This document shows, piece after piece, positions 26,313 to 34,441 of a stretch of DNA of 37,937 nucleotides. The stretch comes from Rhodospirillales bacterium (GTDB taxonomy: Bacteria; Pseudomonadota; Alphaproteobacteria; Bin95): NCBI GenBank assembly GCA_008081395.1, contig VMCJ01000176.1:1-37937 (forward strand), given 5' to 3'. Numbering within the stretch: the first letter of the stretch is position 1; every line of letters begins with the position of its first letter. Below the pieces are notes generated by a model. It worked only from the letters and a program-made list of their open reading frames with translations. It did no database searches and was not told the DNA's origin. Made by a program: the position numbers and the translations under genes.

Positions 26313-26921
26313 GTTTGTCCCAGAGACACGCCAAGCTTCTTGAGAGTTAGATCTTTTTAAGTGATCTATGCGCGTGATCGAACAATTTTCGATGCTGAAG
26401 GCCAGAGCAGCTGACGGCTGAAGGTTGAGAGCTAGAGCAATGGCTGCGCGGATTGTTCCCCCGTGAGCTCCCACCACTATATTAGAGCCCGCATAAGTTT
26501 CTACCATTTCGTGAATGGCCGGGGTCACTCGAGCACACAAGTCTGCAAAACTCTCCCCGCCAGGAGCACGCTCGTTGGCATTTAACATCCAAAAGTGCGG
26601 CCAAGGCCCTCCGTGGGGAAAAACATTCTGAATTGGCTGACCATGCCAATCTCCAAGGGATTGCTCGTTTAATCGCTCATCAGTAGGGATGTGGCTTGGG
26701 ATGTCATGTCGCCCCTGTTCGCGCACGGCCGCGAGCGTTTGAGCTGTTCGCGACAAATTGGAGCAAATGAAGGTTGCAGATTTAGGCAATAATCTTGCTA
26801 AAGCTTCATATGTAGGTTTATGGCTTGTATCTGCGTCGATTTCGGCGCCGCCATATATAAGTCCACCATTATCAACTACAGGTGCGTGCCGCAGCCACCA
26901 AAAGTGTGTCGTCGTCATCAT
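26298..26921 (-). CDS. Histidine phosphatase family protein (CobC/alpha-ribazole phosphatase candidate)
   Basis: The 207-residue protein has the phosphoglycerate mutase-like phosphatase core. The phospho-accepting His12 is in WWLRHAP, Arg58 in SNLSRTAQT, the acid/base glutamate is probably in DERLNEQSLGDWHG (83-94), and the second histidine, His153, is in VVGAHGGTIR. It lacks a signal peptide. It is transcribed away from cobT with only 56 bp between the starts. This makes alpha-ribazole-5'-phosphate phosphatase (CobC), acting on the CobT product, the most attractive role. Family is sure; substrate is inference. Confidence 0.83.
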   Translation of the reverse strand: MMTTTHFWWLRHAPVVDNGGLIYGGAEIDADTSHKPTYEALARLLPKSATFICSNLSRTAQTLAAVREQGRHDIPSHIPTDERLNEQSLGDWHGQPIQNVFPHGGPWPHFWMLNANERAPGGESFADLCARVTPAIHEMVETYAGSNIVVGAHGGTIRAAIALALNLQPSAALAFSIENCSITRIDHLKRSNSQEAWRVSGTNLPPC

Positions 26922-26977
26922 CCCTATCCCCTACTATATGATTAAAATGAAGTCTGCGCGAATGAGGATCATAGCTT

Positions 26978-28000
26978 ATGTCAACTAGCAATGGGGCCGA
27001 GCCCGAAGTTTCTCTTGATGAAATAGCAGCTTTAGTTCGAGAGTTTCCAGGACCTGACTTGGAAAGCGCCACTAAAGTTCTCGAGCGTGATAGGCTCATC
27101 GCTAAGCCCAAAGGAGGCCTTGGACGTCTGGAGGCACTGGCTGAGTGGCTTGCAACTTGGCAAGCTCGCCATCCTCCAAAACTAGAGCGTCCAGCAGTAT
27201 GCATTTTTGCCGGCAATCACGGAATAGCTTTATCTCGCGAGATATCTTCTCGGACTGGCAAAGCAACCGCAAAAAAAGTTGCAGGATACAGTGCTGGTTT
27301 AGGTGCGGTAAATTCAATTTCACAAGTGCTTGATGCTGACCTGCGTGTGTTCGAGCTTGCTCTGGACTCCCCGACTGCTGACTTCACCAAATCCCCCGCT
27401 ATGACTGATGCAGAATGTGCAAAAGCGATGGCTTATGGAATGATGGCGGTAGAGCAGGGGGTTGATGCGATTGTCCTTGGCCAAGTCGGTGTTGGAGGGG
27501 ATGTAGCAGCAGCTGCTTTATTTGCGGCTTTTTATAAAGAAGATCCATCTTATTGGCTGCCGGAAGAAGGGGATCTTAAGAAAAATAAAGTCAATGCTGC
27601 CTCAGAGGGTGTCTTATTACATAGTAAATCTGCTACGTCTGCCTTCCAGCTTCTTGCTAGGTTAGGTGGCCTAGAAATTGCGGCAATGACAGGAGCAATA
27701 GTGGCCGCTCGAATGGGACGAGTTCCTGTGATCCTAGATGGGTTAATACCTGCAGCTGCAGCAGCTGTAGTGGAAAAGCAGGTACCTGGCGGATCTCGCC
27801 ACTGTATCCTTGGCCATGTTGGAACATCCGCTGCCGATCAGCGCTTAAAAGATCTATATGATGCTCCTCCGATCCTCGAATTGGGAATCAATGTAGGAGA
27901 AGGCGCGGGAGCAGCGCTTGCCGTCCATGTTCTGCGTGCAGCAGCTGATTGTCATTCGAATATGGGAACAAGAGCTGAACTCGACAAAGGACTGGCGTGA
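26978..28000 (+). CDS. cobT: Nicotinate-nucleotide--dimethylbenzimidazole phosphoribosyltransferase
   Basis: Makes alpha-ribazole-5'-phosphate from dimethylbenzimidazole and nicotinate mononucleotide, activating the lower ligand of cobalamin. The 340-residue product has VCIFAGNHGIA near 72-82, then VLGQVGVGGDVAAAAL and GLEIAAMTGAIVAARMGRVPVILDG. The catalytic-glutamate motif ELGINVGEGAGAAL is near 300-313. Length is typical. GAGG is present before the ATG. No cobS follows; the next gene is convergent trpS after 19 bp. No cobalamin riboswitch fits into the 56-bp upstream gap. Confidence 0.95.
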   Translation: MSTSNGAEPEVSLDEIAALVREFPGPDLESATKVLERDRLIAKPKGGLGRLEALAEWLATWQARHPPKLERPAVCIFAGNHGIALSREISSRTGKATAKKVAGYSAGLGAVNSISQVLDADLRVFELALDSPTADFTKSPAMTDAECAKAMAYGMMAVEQGVDAIVLGQVGVGGDVAAAALFAAFYKEDPSYWLPEEGDLKKNKVNAASEGVLLHSKSATSAFQLLARLGGLEIAAMTGAIVAARMGRVPVILDGLIPAAAAAVVEKQVPGGSRHCILGHVGTSAADQRLKDLYDAPPILELGINVGEGAGAALAVHVLRAAADCHSNMGTRAELDKGLA

Positions 28001-28019
28001 AGAATACAGCTGTAATTTT

Positions 28020-29021
28020 TTAAACTTCGAGGAACCCGACTAGTTCTTTAGTTCGTTTTAAAATTGGTTCGGCGACAGTTCGTGCGCGAGTAGCACCATC
28101 AGCGATCATAAGGTCGATTTCAGCGGGATCAGCGAGAAGACGGCGCATTTCACTGGTGATTGGTGACAGCACAGACACGGCAAGATCTGCAAGTGCAGGC
28201 TTGAACTGCCCAAATCCTTTACCACCAAATTCAGAGAGCACTTCTGAAGTTGTTTTGTCTGAGAGAGCTGCGTAGATCCCTACCAAGTTGGCAGCTTCAT
28301 GCCTCCCTTCAAGGCCTTCTATCTGTTCGGGCAACATTTCTGGGTCAGTTTTTGCCCGTTTAATTTTTTGCGCGATTGCGTCGGCATCGTCTGTTAAATT
28401 AATTCGTGATTGATCTGATGTATCAGACTTACTCATCTTTGAGGTTCCGTCGCGCAAACTCATTACCCGAGTTGCTTCGCCAAATATTTGAGGTTCCGGC
28501 AACGGAAAGAAATCTTCTTCAAATTGATTATTGAAAGCCCCTGCTATATCGCGGGCTAGCTCTAGGTGTTGTTTCTGGTCCTCGCCAACTGGAACGTGAG
28601 TTGCATGATAGAGAAGGATATCTGCCGCCATAAGTACGGGATAGCCAAATAGGCCAAGACTTGCTTGCTCTCTTCGCTTACCAGCTTTTTCCTTAAACTG
28701 CGTCATTCTATTTAGCCAGCCTAAAGGTGTGATCGTGCCTAAGATCCAGGAAAGTTCAGCGTGATAACCTCCGAGCGCGGATTGGTGATAAATGGCACAC
28801 CGCTTTGGATCGACGCCAGAAGCAATATAAGCAGCCGTGACTTCTCGAGTTGCCCTTTGAAGTTCTGTCGGGTTTTGGGGAACGGTAATTGCATGCATGT
28901 CCACAATGCAGAAAAAGCATTCGTAATCATGCTGTAATGAAACCCAGTTGCGGACTGCTCCCAAGTAATTTCCAAGGTGCAAGTTCCCGGTAGGCTGCAT
29001 GCCGGAGAATATTCTTTTCAT
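28020..29021 (-). CDS. trpS: Tryptophanyl-tRNA synthetase
   Basis: Class Ic aminoacyl-tRNA synthetase charging tRNA-Trp. The 333-residue protein has the HIGH-type motif as HLGN (15-18) in [17 protein letters not shown]. The loop KMSKS is at 195-199, and between them lie the family segments [12 protein letters not shown] and [16 protein letters not shown]. Length is standard for the compact bacterial enzyme. It lies 65 nt after murJ on the same strand, a pairing seen in other alphaproteobacteria, and converges on cobT. Confidence 0.97.
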   Translation of the reverse strand: MKRIFSGMQPTGNLHLGNYLGAVRNWVSLQHDYECFFCIVDMHAITVPQNPTELQRATREVTAAYIASGVDPKRCAIYHQSALGGYHAELSWILGTITPLGWLNRMTQFKEKAGKRREQASLGLFGYPVLMAADILLYHATHVPVGEDQKQHLELARDIAGAFNNQFEEDFFPLPEPQIFGEATRVMSLRDGTSKMSKSDTSDQSRINLTDDADAIAQKIKRAKTDPEMLPEQIEGLEGRHEAANLVGIYAALSDKTTSEVLSEFGGKGFGQFKPALADLAVSVLSPITSEMRRLLADPAEIDLMIADGATRARTVAEPILKRTKELVGFLEV

Positions 29022-29086
29022 AGGGCTGGAACTCTAGAAATCTTGAGGGTCGAGAGTGCTGTTATCGTGCCGCAAGTGTATCGCAG

Positions 29087-30646
29087 TCAAGATTTACTCG
29101 TTTGGCCACGAAATTCTGCGATAGCAACATCTATGCGGGCTGATCCAATCAAATGAGCCAAAATGAGATAGAGTATAGCTCCTGCGAGACAGAGCCCAAT
29201 TGCAGCAATAAGTCGAATTATGCCTGAATATTCAAGCACTAGAGGGCCAGCAAAGTGAATTGCTGAGGCCATCACTGCGGATGCTGCAACCATACCAATG
29301 ATCCGTCTCAGCATTTGCTTGTTAGGGGTGAACCAGCCCCGCTGCATTAGGTGCCTACTAAGCAAAATGGTTTGAAGCCAGCTAGAAAATGTAGTTGCAA
29401 GTGCCAGGCCTACATGCCCAAGCGGCCACATAAGGATGAGTCCAAGTGCAATATTCACCACCACCGATAACGCCGCTACTTTAGCTGGCGTCTTGGTATC
29501 TTCTCTTGCGAAAAAGGCAGGAACTAGAGTTTTCGTTAAAACAAAAGCTGGGAGCCCTGCTGCGTAAGCTACTAACGCTAAGGCTGTTGCACGTGCATCA
29601 GCTCGATCAAAGGCTCCATGTTCGAAGAGGGCGCTAACAAGCGTCTCTGGGATTGAAATGGCAGTTGCGGCAGCTGGAAGAGTTAACCACAGACTAAGCT
29701 CTTGAGCTCGATTGAGAGTAGTCCTTGCTGAAACGTCGTTTCCAGCTCTGGTCTCACGAGATATTTGGGGAAGAAGCGCAACTCCGATAGCGACGCCTAT
29801 GACCCCCAAAGGTAGTTGGTAAAGACGGTCCGCATAATATAAGTGGCTGATTGCGCCAGCTGCTAAAAGCGAGGCTAATTGAGAGCCGACAACGATGTTA
29901 ATTTGGGTGGCACTTGCTGCAAGTACGCCCGGAGCCATCAGCTTAAAAAGACGTTTAACGCTGGATGTTAGTCGAGGCCATTTCAGTCTTAATTCGTAAC
30001 CTGCTTTCTTTGCAGCAAAAGTAACGAGAATTAGTTGGGCAAGGCCTGAAACAGTCACTGCAGCTGCAAGAACATGTCCTGGGGATTTTCCAAGATTAGC
30101 AAATGCTACTAGGGCGGTTATCATGATTATATTTAGAAGGATTGGTGCTGCAGCGGCGGCCCAAAAGCGCCCAATCCCATTCAAAACGCCGCCGGCGAGA
30201 GCAGTTAATGTCATTAAGCCAAGGTAAGGGAATGCTAGCCGAGCCATTTGAGTGGTTTGCTCAAATTGCACTGGGTTTTCGAGAAACCCTGGAGCAAGTA
30301 TTACTATCAGACCTGGCATTATTAATTGCGCAAATGCCGTTAGAAAGATTGTTACCAACAGGACTACCGAAAATGCCTCTTGAGCAAAATTACGCGCAGA
30401 ATCTGGCCCGTCTTGCTCAAGCTTCTGCGCAAAGATCGGAGCAAAAGCGGAGTTAAAAGCACCCTCTGCAAATAAGCGTCGAAAAAGATTTGGTAAGCGG
30501 AAAGCAGTGAAGAAAGCATCAGCTAATGGCCCGGCACCGAGGGTCGTCGCAATCAAAAGGTCTCGGACAAAGCCCAAGATGCGACTTAGCAGAGTGTAAA
30601 AACTAACAGTAGCGGCCGAGCGGACGATATTCATAACAACTTGCAT
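29087..30646 (-). CDS. murJ: Lipid II flippase MurJ (MviN)
   Basis: MOP-superfamily membrane protein moving lipid II across the inner membrane for peptidoglycan synthesis. The 519-residue product has about 14 helices. The MurJ N-terminal signature is clear: FYTLLSRILGFVRDLLIATT (16-35), then GPLADAFFTAFRLPNLFRRL and AEGAFNSAFAPIF. Key charged residues (Arg near 24 and 28 in SRILGFVRD, Asp43) are retained. The first ATG, at 30646, has AAGG three bases upstream; the ATG four codons later lacks a site, so the exact start is uncertain by four residues. Confidence 0.95.
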   Translation of the reverse strand: MQVVMNIVRSAATVSFYTLLSRILGFVRDLLIATTLGAGPLADAFFTAFRLPNLFRRLFAEGAFNSAFAPIFAQKLEQDGPDSARNFAQEAFSVVLLVTIFLTAFAQLIMPGLIVILAPGFLENPVQFEQTTQMARLAFPYLGLMTLTALAGGVLNGIGRFWAAAAAPILLNIIMITALVAFANLGKSPGHVLAAAVTVSGLAQLILVTFAAKKAGYELRLKWPRLTSSVKRLFKLMAPGVLAASATQINIVVGSQLASLLAAGAISHLYYADRLYQLPLGVIGVAIGVALLPQISRETRAGNDVSARTTLNRAQELSLWLTLPAAATAISIPETLVSALFEHGAFDRADARATALALVAYAAGLPAFVLTKTLVPAFFAREDTKTPAKVAALSVVVNIALGLILMWPLGHVGLALATTFSSWLQTILLSRHLMQRGWFTPNKQMLRRIIGMVAASAVMASAIHFAGPLVLEYSGIIRLIAAIGLCLAGAILYLILAHLIGSARIDVAIAEFRGQTSKS

Positions 30647-30830
30647 ACGCCTTTTTTGCGGTTAACTGAAATATTTGTTGTGTGTAAAGAGATCAAGATC
30701 TTGGCTGGAGTAGGGAATATCAAAACTGCAGATATGAATGCTGTCTTTGGAGGGCGGTTTTGTTCTTAGATTTTTAAATACCCTGCGTTAAATTTTTCTA
30801 GATGTTTGGGTAGTCAAAGTTCCTCTTCTG

Positions 30831-30859
30831 TTGACAATTAGGGAGAGGTGCCTTACTTC
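30831..30859 (+). promoter_or_regulatory. rpsD: Candidate rpsD promoter
   Basis: A consensus TTGACA at 30831-30836 is followed after 17 bases by TACTTC (30854-30859), a partial minus-10. Transcription would begin near 30866, giving rpsD a leader of about 100 bases. Confidence 0.42.
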
Positions 30860-30882
30860 CCCGCTCTCATTCCTGAGGAAGT

Positions 30883-30904
30883 GGGTCGTTCAACGAAATG
30901 ACCC
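30883..30904 (+). promoter_or_regulatory. Hairpin in the rpsD leader
   Basis: GGGTCGTT pairs with AATGACCC (8 bp with one G-U) around a CAACGA loop, directly followed by a second imperfect fold (CCGGCTACC/GGTCGG). Ribosomal protein S4 represses its own operon through leader RNA in other bacteria, so this may be an S4-responsive element; the link is inference. Confidence 0.35.
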
Positions 30905-30968
30905 CGGCTACCGTAAATGGTCGGCTTATCGGGACAAAAATAAACATATTTGAAGTGGAACGAGCCAC

Positions 30969-31583
30969 ATGGCAAAGCGCGAAAACGCTAAGTATAAAAT
31001 AGATCGCCGTCTCGGTGTTAACCTGTGGGGGCGTCCTAAGAGCCCTATAAACAAGAGAGAGTACGGCCCTGGACAGCACGGTCAGCGGCGCAAAAAACTG
31101 TCTGACTTTGGTGTGCAGCTTCGGATGAAGCAGCAGCTTAAAGGCTACTACGGTAGCATTTCGGAGAAGCAATTCCGCCGGTATTATCAAGAAGCAGTTC
31201 GCCGAAAAGGCGACACCGGTGAAAACCTTATTGAAATTCTAGAGCGTCGCCTTGATGCCGTAGTTTATCGGATGAAGTTTGTGCCAACGGTTTTTTCGGC
31301 ACGCCAGATTGTCAATCATGGGCACATTCGTGTGAATGGTAAACGCGTCAACATCCCTTCCTATCAGGTGCGTGATGGTGATGTAATTGAATTGGGTGAT
31401 AAGGCTAAGACTATGGCGCTAGTTCTTGAGGCGATCCAGTCGTCCGAGCGCGATGCCCCAGACTACGTTGAAGTTGATTACAACGCTCTTAAAGGTTCAT
31501 TCGTTCGCGGTCCAAAGCTTGCGGACGTTCCTTATGCAGCGCAGATGCAGCCCAACCTCGTTATCGAATATTACTCGCGTTAA
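30969..31583 (+). CDS. rpsD: 30S ribosomal protein S4
   Basis: Primary 16S rRNA-binding protein that starts assembly of the small-subunit body. The 204-residue protein starts [16 protein letters not shown], has [10 protein letters not shown]-like basic stretches, and the S4 RNA-binding domain from about 94 ([14 protein letters not shown], then [17 protein letters not shown]). Length is usual. It stands alone rather than in the alpha operon, as is normal for alphaproteobacteria. A hairpin separates it from ndk. Confidence 0.97.
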   Translation: MAKRENAKYKIDRRLGVNLWGRPKSPINKREYGPGQHGQRRKKLSDFGVQLRMKQQLKGYYGSISEKQFRRYYQEAVRRKGDTGENLIEILERRLDAVVYRMKFVPTVFSARQIVNHGHIRVNGKRVNIPSYQVRDGDVIELGDKAKTMALVLEAIQSSERDAPDYVEVDYNALKGSFVRGPKLADVPYAAQMQPNLVIEYYSR

Positions 31584-31607
31584 TTATCGAGCAACTGAAC
31601 TATTCCT

Positions 31608-31638
31608 GCAGCCTGCCTTCAACCCCGAAGGCGGCTGC
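31608..31638 (+). terminator. Strong hairpin between rpsD and ndk
   Basis: GCAGCC-t-GCCTTC pairs with GAAGGC-GGCTGC around an AACCCC loop, a 12-bp stem with one bulged base. The following ATTTGCTTG is only weakly T-rich, so termination may be partial and some rpsD transcripts may read into ndk. Confidence 0.55.
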
Positions 31639-31660
31639 ATTTGCTTGAAGGAGCATTTTT

Positions 31661-32083
31661 ATGGGTACCCAGCGTACACTTTCAATTATCAAGCCAGATG
31701 CAACACGTAGAAACCTCACCGGAAAAATTAATGCACGGTTCGAGGAAAAGGGGCTTCGTATTGTAGCTCAACGTCGTGTGCAGTTGACCCGAGCTCAGGC
31801 TGAGGGATTTTATGCGGTTCACAAAGACCGACCCTTTTTCAATGATTTGTGCGAATTTATGATTTCTGGTCCTGTCGTTGTACAGGTTCTAGAAGGCGAT
31901 AATGCTGTGCAGGCAAATCGTGATATTATGGGGGCTACTAACCCAGCAAATGCTGATGAGGGTACAATCCGAAAGGATTTTGGGGAGTCTATTGAGGCTA
32001 ACTCCGTCCATGGTTCCGATTCAGAAGAGAACGCAAATATCGAGATTTCATTTTTCTTCGGACAACTTGAAATCGTGGGGTAG
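31661..32083 (+). CDS. ndk: Nucleoside diphosphate kinase
   Basis: Transfers the gamma phosphate of ATP to nucleoside diphosphates through a phosphohistidine. The 140-residue protein begins [17 protein letters not shown] (the KPDA motif) and has the active-site His117 in [14 protein letters not shown]. It ends [13 protein letters not shown], all standard. GAAGGAG lies just upstream of the ATG. It is followed by a good intrinsic terminator. Confidence 0.97.
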   Translation: MGTQRTLSIIKPDATRRNLTGKINARFEEKGLRIVAQRRVQLTRAQAEGFYAVHKDRPFFNDLCEFMISGPVVVQVLEGDNAVQANRDIMGATNPANADEGTIRKDFGESIEANSVHGSDSEENANIEISFFFGQLEIVG

Positions 32084-32116
32084 TACCCGGTTTAATCAAA
32101 ACTGGTTGTGTTTTGA

Positions 32117-32155
32117 GGGGTGCGTCTGCAAGTGGTGGGCGCGCCCCTTTGTTTT
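32117..32155 (+). terminator. ndk: Intrinsic terminator after ndk
   Basis: GGGGTGCGTC pairs with GGGCGCGCCCC in a GC-rich stem of about ten pairs (some G-U), followed at once by TTTGTTTT. This has the layout of a Rho-independent terminator 34 bases after the ndk stop. Confidence 0.72.
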
Positions 32156-32204
32156 AAAATAATAAAAAAATATCTTAGGCGCGCGTTACTAATAAAAGAT
32201 CGTT

Positions 32205-32223
32205 AAAACTAACAGTTAGTTTT
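32205..32223. promoter_or_regulatory. 19-bp palindrome, candidate operator upstream of the chromate transporter gene
   Basis: AAAACTAAC and GTTAGTTTT are perfect 9-bp arms around a central A, 42 bases before the chrA-like start. This is the size and position of a repressor site. It is too AT-rich to be a stable terminator stem, although it is followed by a T. No regulator gene is nearby. Confidence 0.45.
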
Positions 32224-32265
32224 TAATTCAAATTAAGTCAGTCTGGCATCAGGAAAATCCATACT

Positions 32266-33543
32266 ATGTCTAACCCAGCAGATGTTTCCTTTCGTGAAGC
32301 AGTGATTGTCTGGCTTAGGATAGGAATCCTCAGTTTTGGTGGTCCAGCAGCGCAAATCTCTTTGCTGCATAACATTGTTGTTGAAGAAAAACGCTGGATT
32401 TCTGAGAAAAATTATTTGAGCGCACTTGGGTTTTGTATGATGTTACCAGGCCCTGAGGCTATGCAACTTGCAACCTATGTTGGATGGAGATTGCACGGGG
32501 TTTTGGGCGGTCTCGCCGCAGGTATTTTATTTGTGGTTCCCGGTGCTCTAGTAGTGCTTGGCTTAGCTGTGGCATATGCGCTTTTTGGCGAAAGCTCTGT
32601 CTTGATTTCTATTTTTTATGGGATCAAGGCCGCAGTGATAGCGATTATCTTCGATGCTTTGATTAAAATCGCTCGAAGATCGCTTAAAAGCCGAGGTCAA
32701 TGGATTTTGGCTTGCTTAGGCTTTATTGCACTTTTTTTCTTTGCTCTGCCGTTCCCAATTGTTGTGCTAGCAGCAGCGGTCTGGGGATTCTGTCGGGGAA
32801 AGTCTTTCGTTGGTGAATTCCATTCGAACAATACTTCCCAAATAAGTTTTGGCCGATTGGGGATGACGGTTTTAGTTTGGTCCGGCCTATGGTTTGCACC
32901 CATTTTTTTCCTTTGGGTCTTATTCCCTAACCAACTCTTGACCGAAGTGGCCACTTTCTTTTCAACATTAGCTATCACCTCGTTTGGTGGAGCATATGCC
33001 GTTCTTGCATACGTGGCTCAGGAAGCAGTCAGTTCATATAATTGGCTAACAGCTGCTCAAATGATGGATGGACTGGGGCTGGCTGAAACTACTCCAGGAC
33101 CTCTGATTTTAGTTACAGAGTTTGTTGGGTTTATGGCGGGTTTTACGGCTGGCGGAATAACATTGGGTATTGCGTCGGCCGCTATTACATTATGGGTGAC
33201 TTTTGTGCCTTGTTTCCTTTGGATATTTGCTGGCGCACCATTCATTGAAGTAATAGCAGCACGCCCATCTTTAGCCTCGGCATTGGCAAGCATTACTGCG
33301 GTTATTGTTGGCGTAATACTGAATCTATCGGTTTGGTTTGCTTTGCATGTTTTTTTTGGTGACATTGAGCAAAATAATTATGGTCCCATTGTAACCTGGG
33401 AGCCGACTTTCAGTTCTTTTGATGGCCTTGCTGCTGTGTTGGTTATTATTGCAGTATTAATGATATTTGCATTCAAGCAGAGCGTACTGAGGGTACTGCT
33501 ATCGGTGACTTTAGTTTCAATGGCTTTAATGGCATTCAATTAA
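32266..33543 (+). CDS. Chromate transporter, CHR family (ChrA-like)
   Basis: Inner-membrane protein of the long, two-domain CHR type; known members export chromate and some relatives may handle sulfate-like anions. The 425-residue protein is a tandem repeat of two CHR halves. The first has FGGPAAQI (24-31) and PGPEAMQLATYVGW (61-74). The second has FGGAYAVLAYV near 239 and TPGPLILVTEFVGF near 275. About ten to twelve helices are present. It is a single gene between ndk and purine genes, with a palindrome upstream. Real substrate in this organism not known. Confidence 0.88.
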   Translation: MSNPADVSFREAVIVWLRIGILSFGGPAAQISLLHNIVVEEKRWISEKNYLSALGFCMMLPGPEAMQLATYVGWRLHGVLGGLAAGILFVVPGALVVLGLAVAYALFGESSVLISIFYGIKAAVIAIIFDALIKIARRSLKSRGQWILACLGFIALFFFALPFPIVVLAAAVWGFCRGKSFVGEFHSNNTSQISFGRLGMTVLVWSGLWFAPIFFLWVLFPNQLLTEVATFFSTLAITSFGGAYAVLAYVAQEAVSSYNWLTAAQMMDGLGLAETTPGPLILVTEFVGFMAGFTAGGITLGIASAAITLWVTFVPCFLWIFAGAPFIEVIAARPSLASALASITAVIVGVILNLSVWFALHVFFGDIEQNNYGPIVTWEPTFSSFDGLAAVLVIIAVLMIFAFKQSVLRVLLSVTLVSMALMAFN

Positions 33544-33559
33544 TAAAAGCCATTTTCCC

Positions 33560-33578
33560 TAGGGGAACATGGCCCCTA
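33560..33578. terminator. Hairpin between convergent chrA-like gene and purMN operon
   Basis: TAGGGG and CCCCTA form a 6-bp stem around AACATGG, in the 91-bp gap between the two convergent stops. T-runs are weak on the plus side; on the minus side GGGAAAATGGCTTTTATT follows. It may help end both transcripts. Confidence 0.4.
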
Positions 33579-33634
33579 CAGGTAACGTGCCACCAATCAA
33601 ATGTCTAAAATAGAACTAAGGGAACTAGTTCATC

Positions 33635-33760
33635 TTAGAGTAAAAAAATCGCCATAAGTATTAGGAGACCAGCTACCGCCACGGTTGCCACCGTTGTCAT
33701 TTTAGTGAAGTGCGTCCACTCGGTTCTCCGCACGTTAGCATCTTCATCAAAATCAACCAT
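33635..33760 (-). CDS. aa3-type cytochrome c oxidase subunit IV-like small membrane protein (41 aa)
   Basis: A very short gene of 42 codons with a clear ribosome site (GGAG six bases before ATG), 30 bases after purN on the same strand. The product has an acidic start (MVDFDEDANVRRTEWTHF), then Lys20, then one membrane helix (about 24-41) ending LMAIFLL. This matches the pattern I remember for the alphaproteobacterial aa3-oxidase subunit IV family (a Trp-x-x-Phe-x-Lys stretch followed by a single helix). It sits away from any cox genes, so the functional link to the oxidase is inference. Confidence 0.7.
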   Translation of the reverse strand: MVDFDEDANVRRTEWTHFTKMTTVATVAVAGLLILMAIFLL

Positions 33761-33790
33761 TTTTGTCTCCAAACAAATTGAGAAAGATAT

Positions 33791-34441
33791 TTATACTGCC
33801 GAATGGGGAGGCGGCAAATAGTAAGATGCTCCGCTTTCCACACCTTCGATAATCACTTTGCCGTTTTCTTTAAATAATTTTCCTTCCGCGATCCAGCGCA
33901 CAGCTTGCACATAGATTTCGTGTTCCGCTTTTAAAACTCGAGCTGCGAGTGAGTCTGGATTATCATTGGGTAGTATCGGCGTCACAGCCTGGATAATTAT
34001 TGGCCCTGCATCCATTTCTGCGGATACAAAATGGACTGTCGCTCCAGCAAAACGACAACCAGCTTCAATTGCTCGCGAATGCGTATTTAAACCCGGAAAT
34101 GAGGGTAATAATGAAGGATGAATATTAATTGCTTTTCCTGACCATCGTTCGGTGAATGTTGAGGTTAGAACTCGCATGAAGCCAGCAAGGCAAACGAGCT
34201 CTACGCCAGCATCCTCGAGAGCATCATTAAGAGCTAATTCAAAATTCTCTCGATCTTTGTAAAATTTATGGTCAATCGTCAGGCATTTCAGACCAGCTTT
34301 CTCAGCTCTTTCGAGACCTGCTACATTTGGTCGGTTGCTGATAACAATTGAAATTTCTGCAGGTAAGATATTGCTAGCACAGGCGTCTATCAGTGCTTGA
34401 AGGTTTGAGCCGCGACCTGAAATCAGAACTCCAAGCTTCAT
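33791..34441 (-). CDS. purN: Phosphoribosylglycinamide formyltransferase
   Basis: Third step of de novo purine synthesis, transferring a formyl group from 10-formyltetrahydrofolate to GAR. The 216-residue protein has the substrate loop SGRGSNLQALIDA (8-20) and the catalytic set Asn106 and His108 in INIHPSLLPSFPG. Asp144 lies in SAEMDAGPII. Its ATG overlaps the purM stop (ATGA), the usual purMN arrangement. Length is normal. Confidence 0.96.
   Translation of the reverse strand: MKLGVLISGRGSNLQALIDACASNILPAEISIVISNRPNVAGLERAEKAGLKCLTIDHKFYKDRENFELALNDALEDAGVELVCLAGFMRVLTSTFTERWSGKAINIHPSLLPSFPGLNTHSRAIEAGCRFAGATVHFVSAEMDAGPIIIQAVTPILPNDNPDSLAARVLKAEHEIYVQAVRWIAEGKLFKENGKVIIEGVESGASYYLPPPHSAV

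Larger units (their letters stand above)
30647..30968. other. 322-bp intergenic region between murJ and rpsD starts
   Basis: Divergent gap holding the promoters for murJ (minus) and rpsD (plus). The murJ-proximal part is AT-rich without a clear element. The rpsD-proximal half has a sigma70-like promoter and a leader of about 100 bases with at least one stable hairpin, both listed separately. No tRNA or small gene is seen. Confidence 0.5.

Noticed and set aside
26922-26977. Possible cobalamin riboswitch before cobT
   Set aside because: The gap is only 56 bases, far shorter than the element, and no B12-box-like sequence is visible.
28005-28021. TACAGCTGTA followed by a T-run between cobT and trpS as an intrinsic terminator
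   Set aside because: The palindrome has no loop, so only two or three pairs could form; too weak to call.
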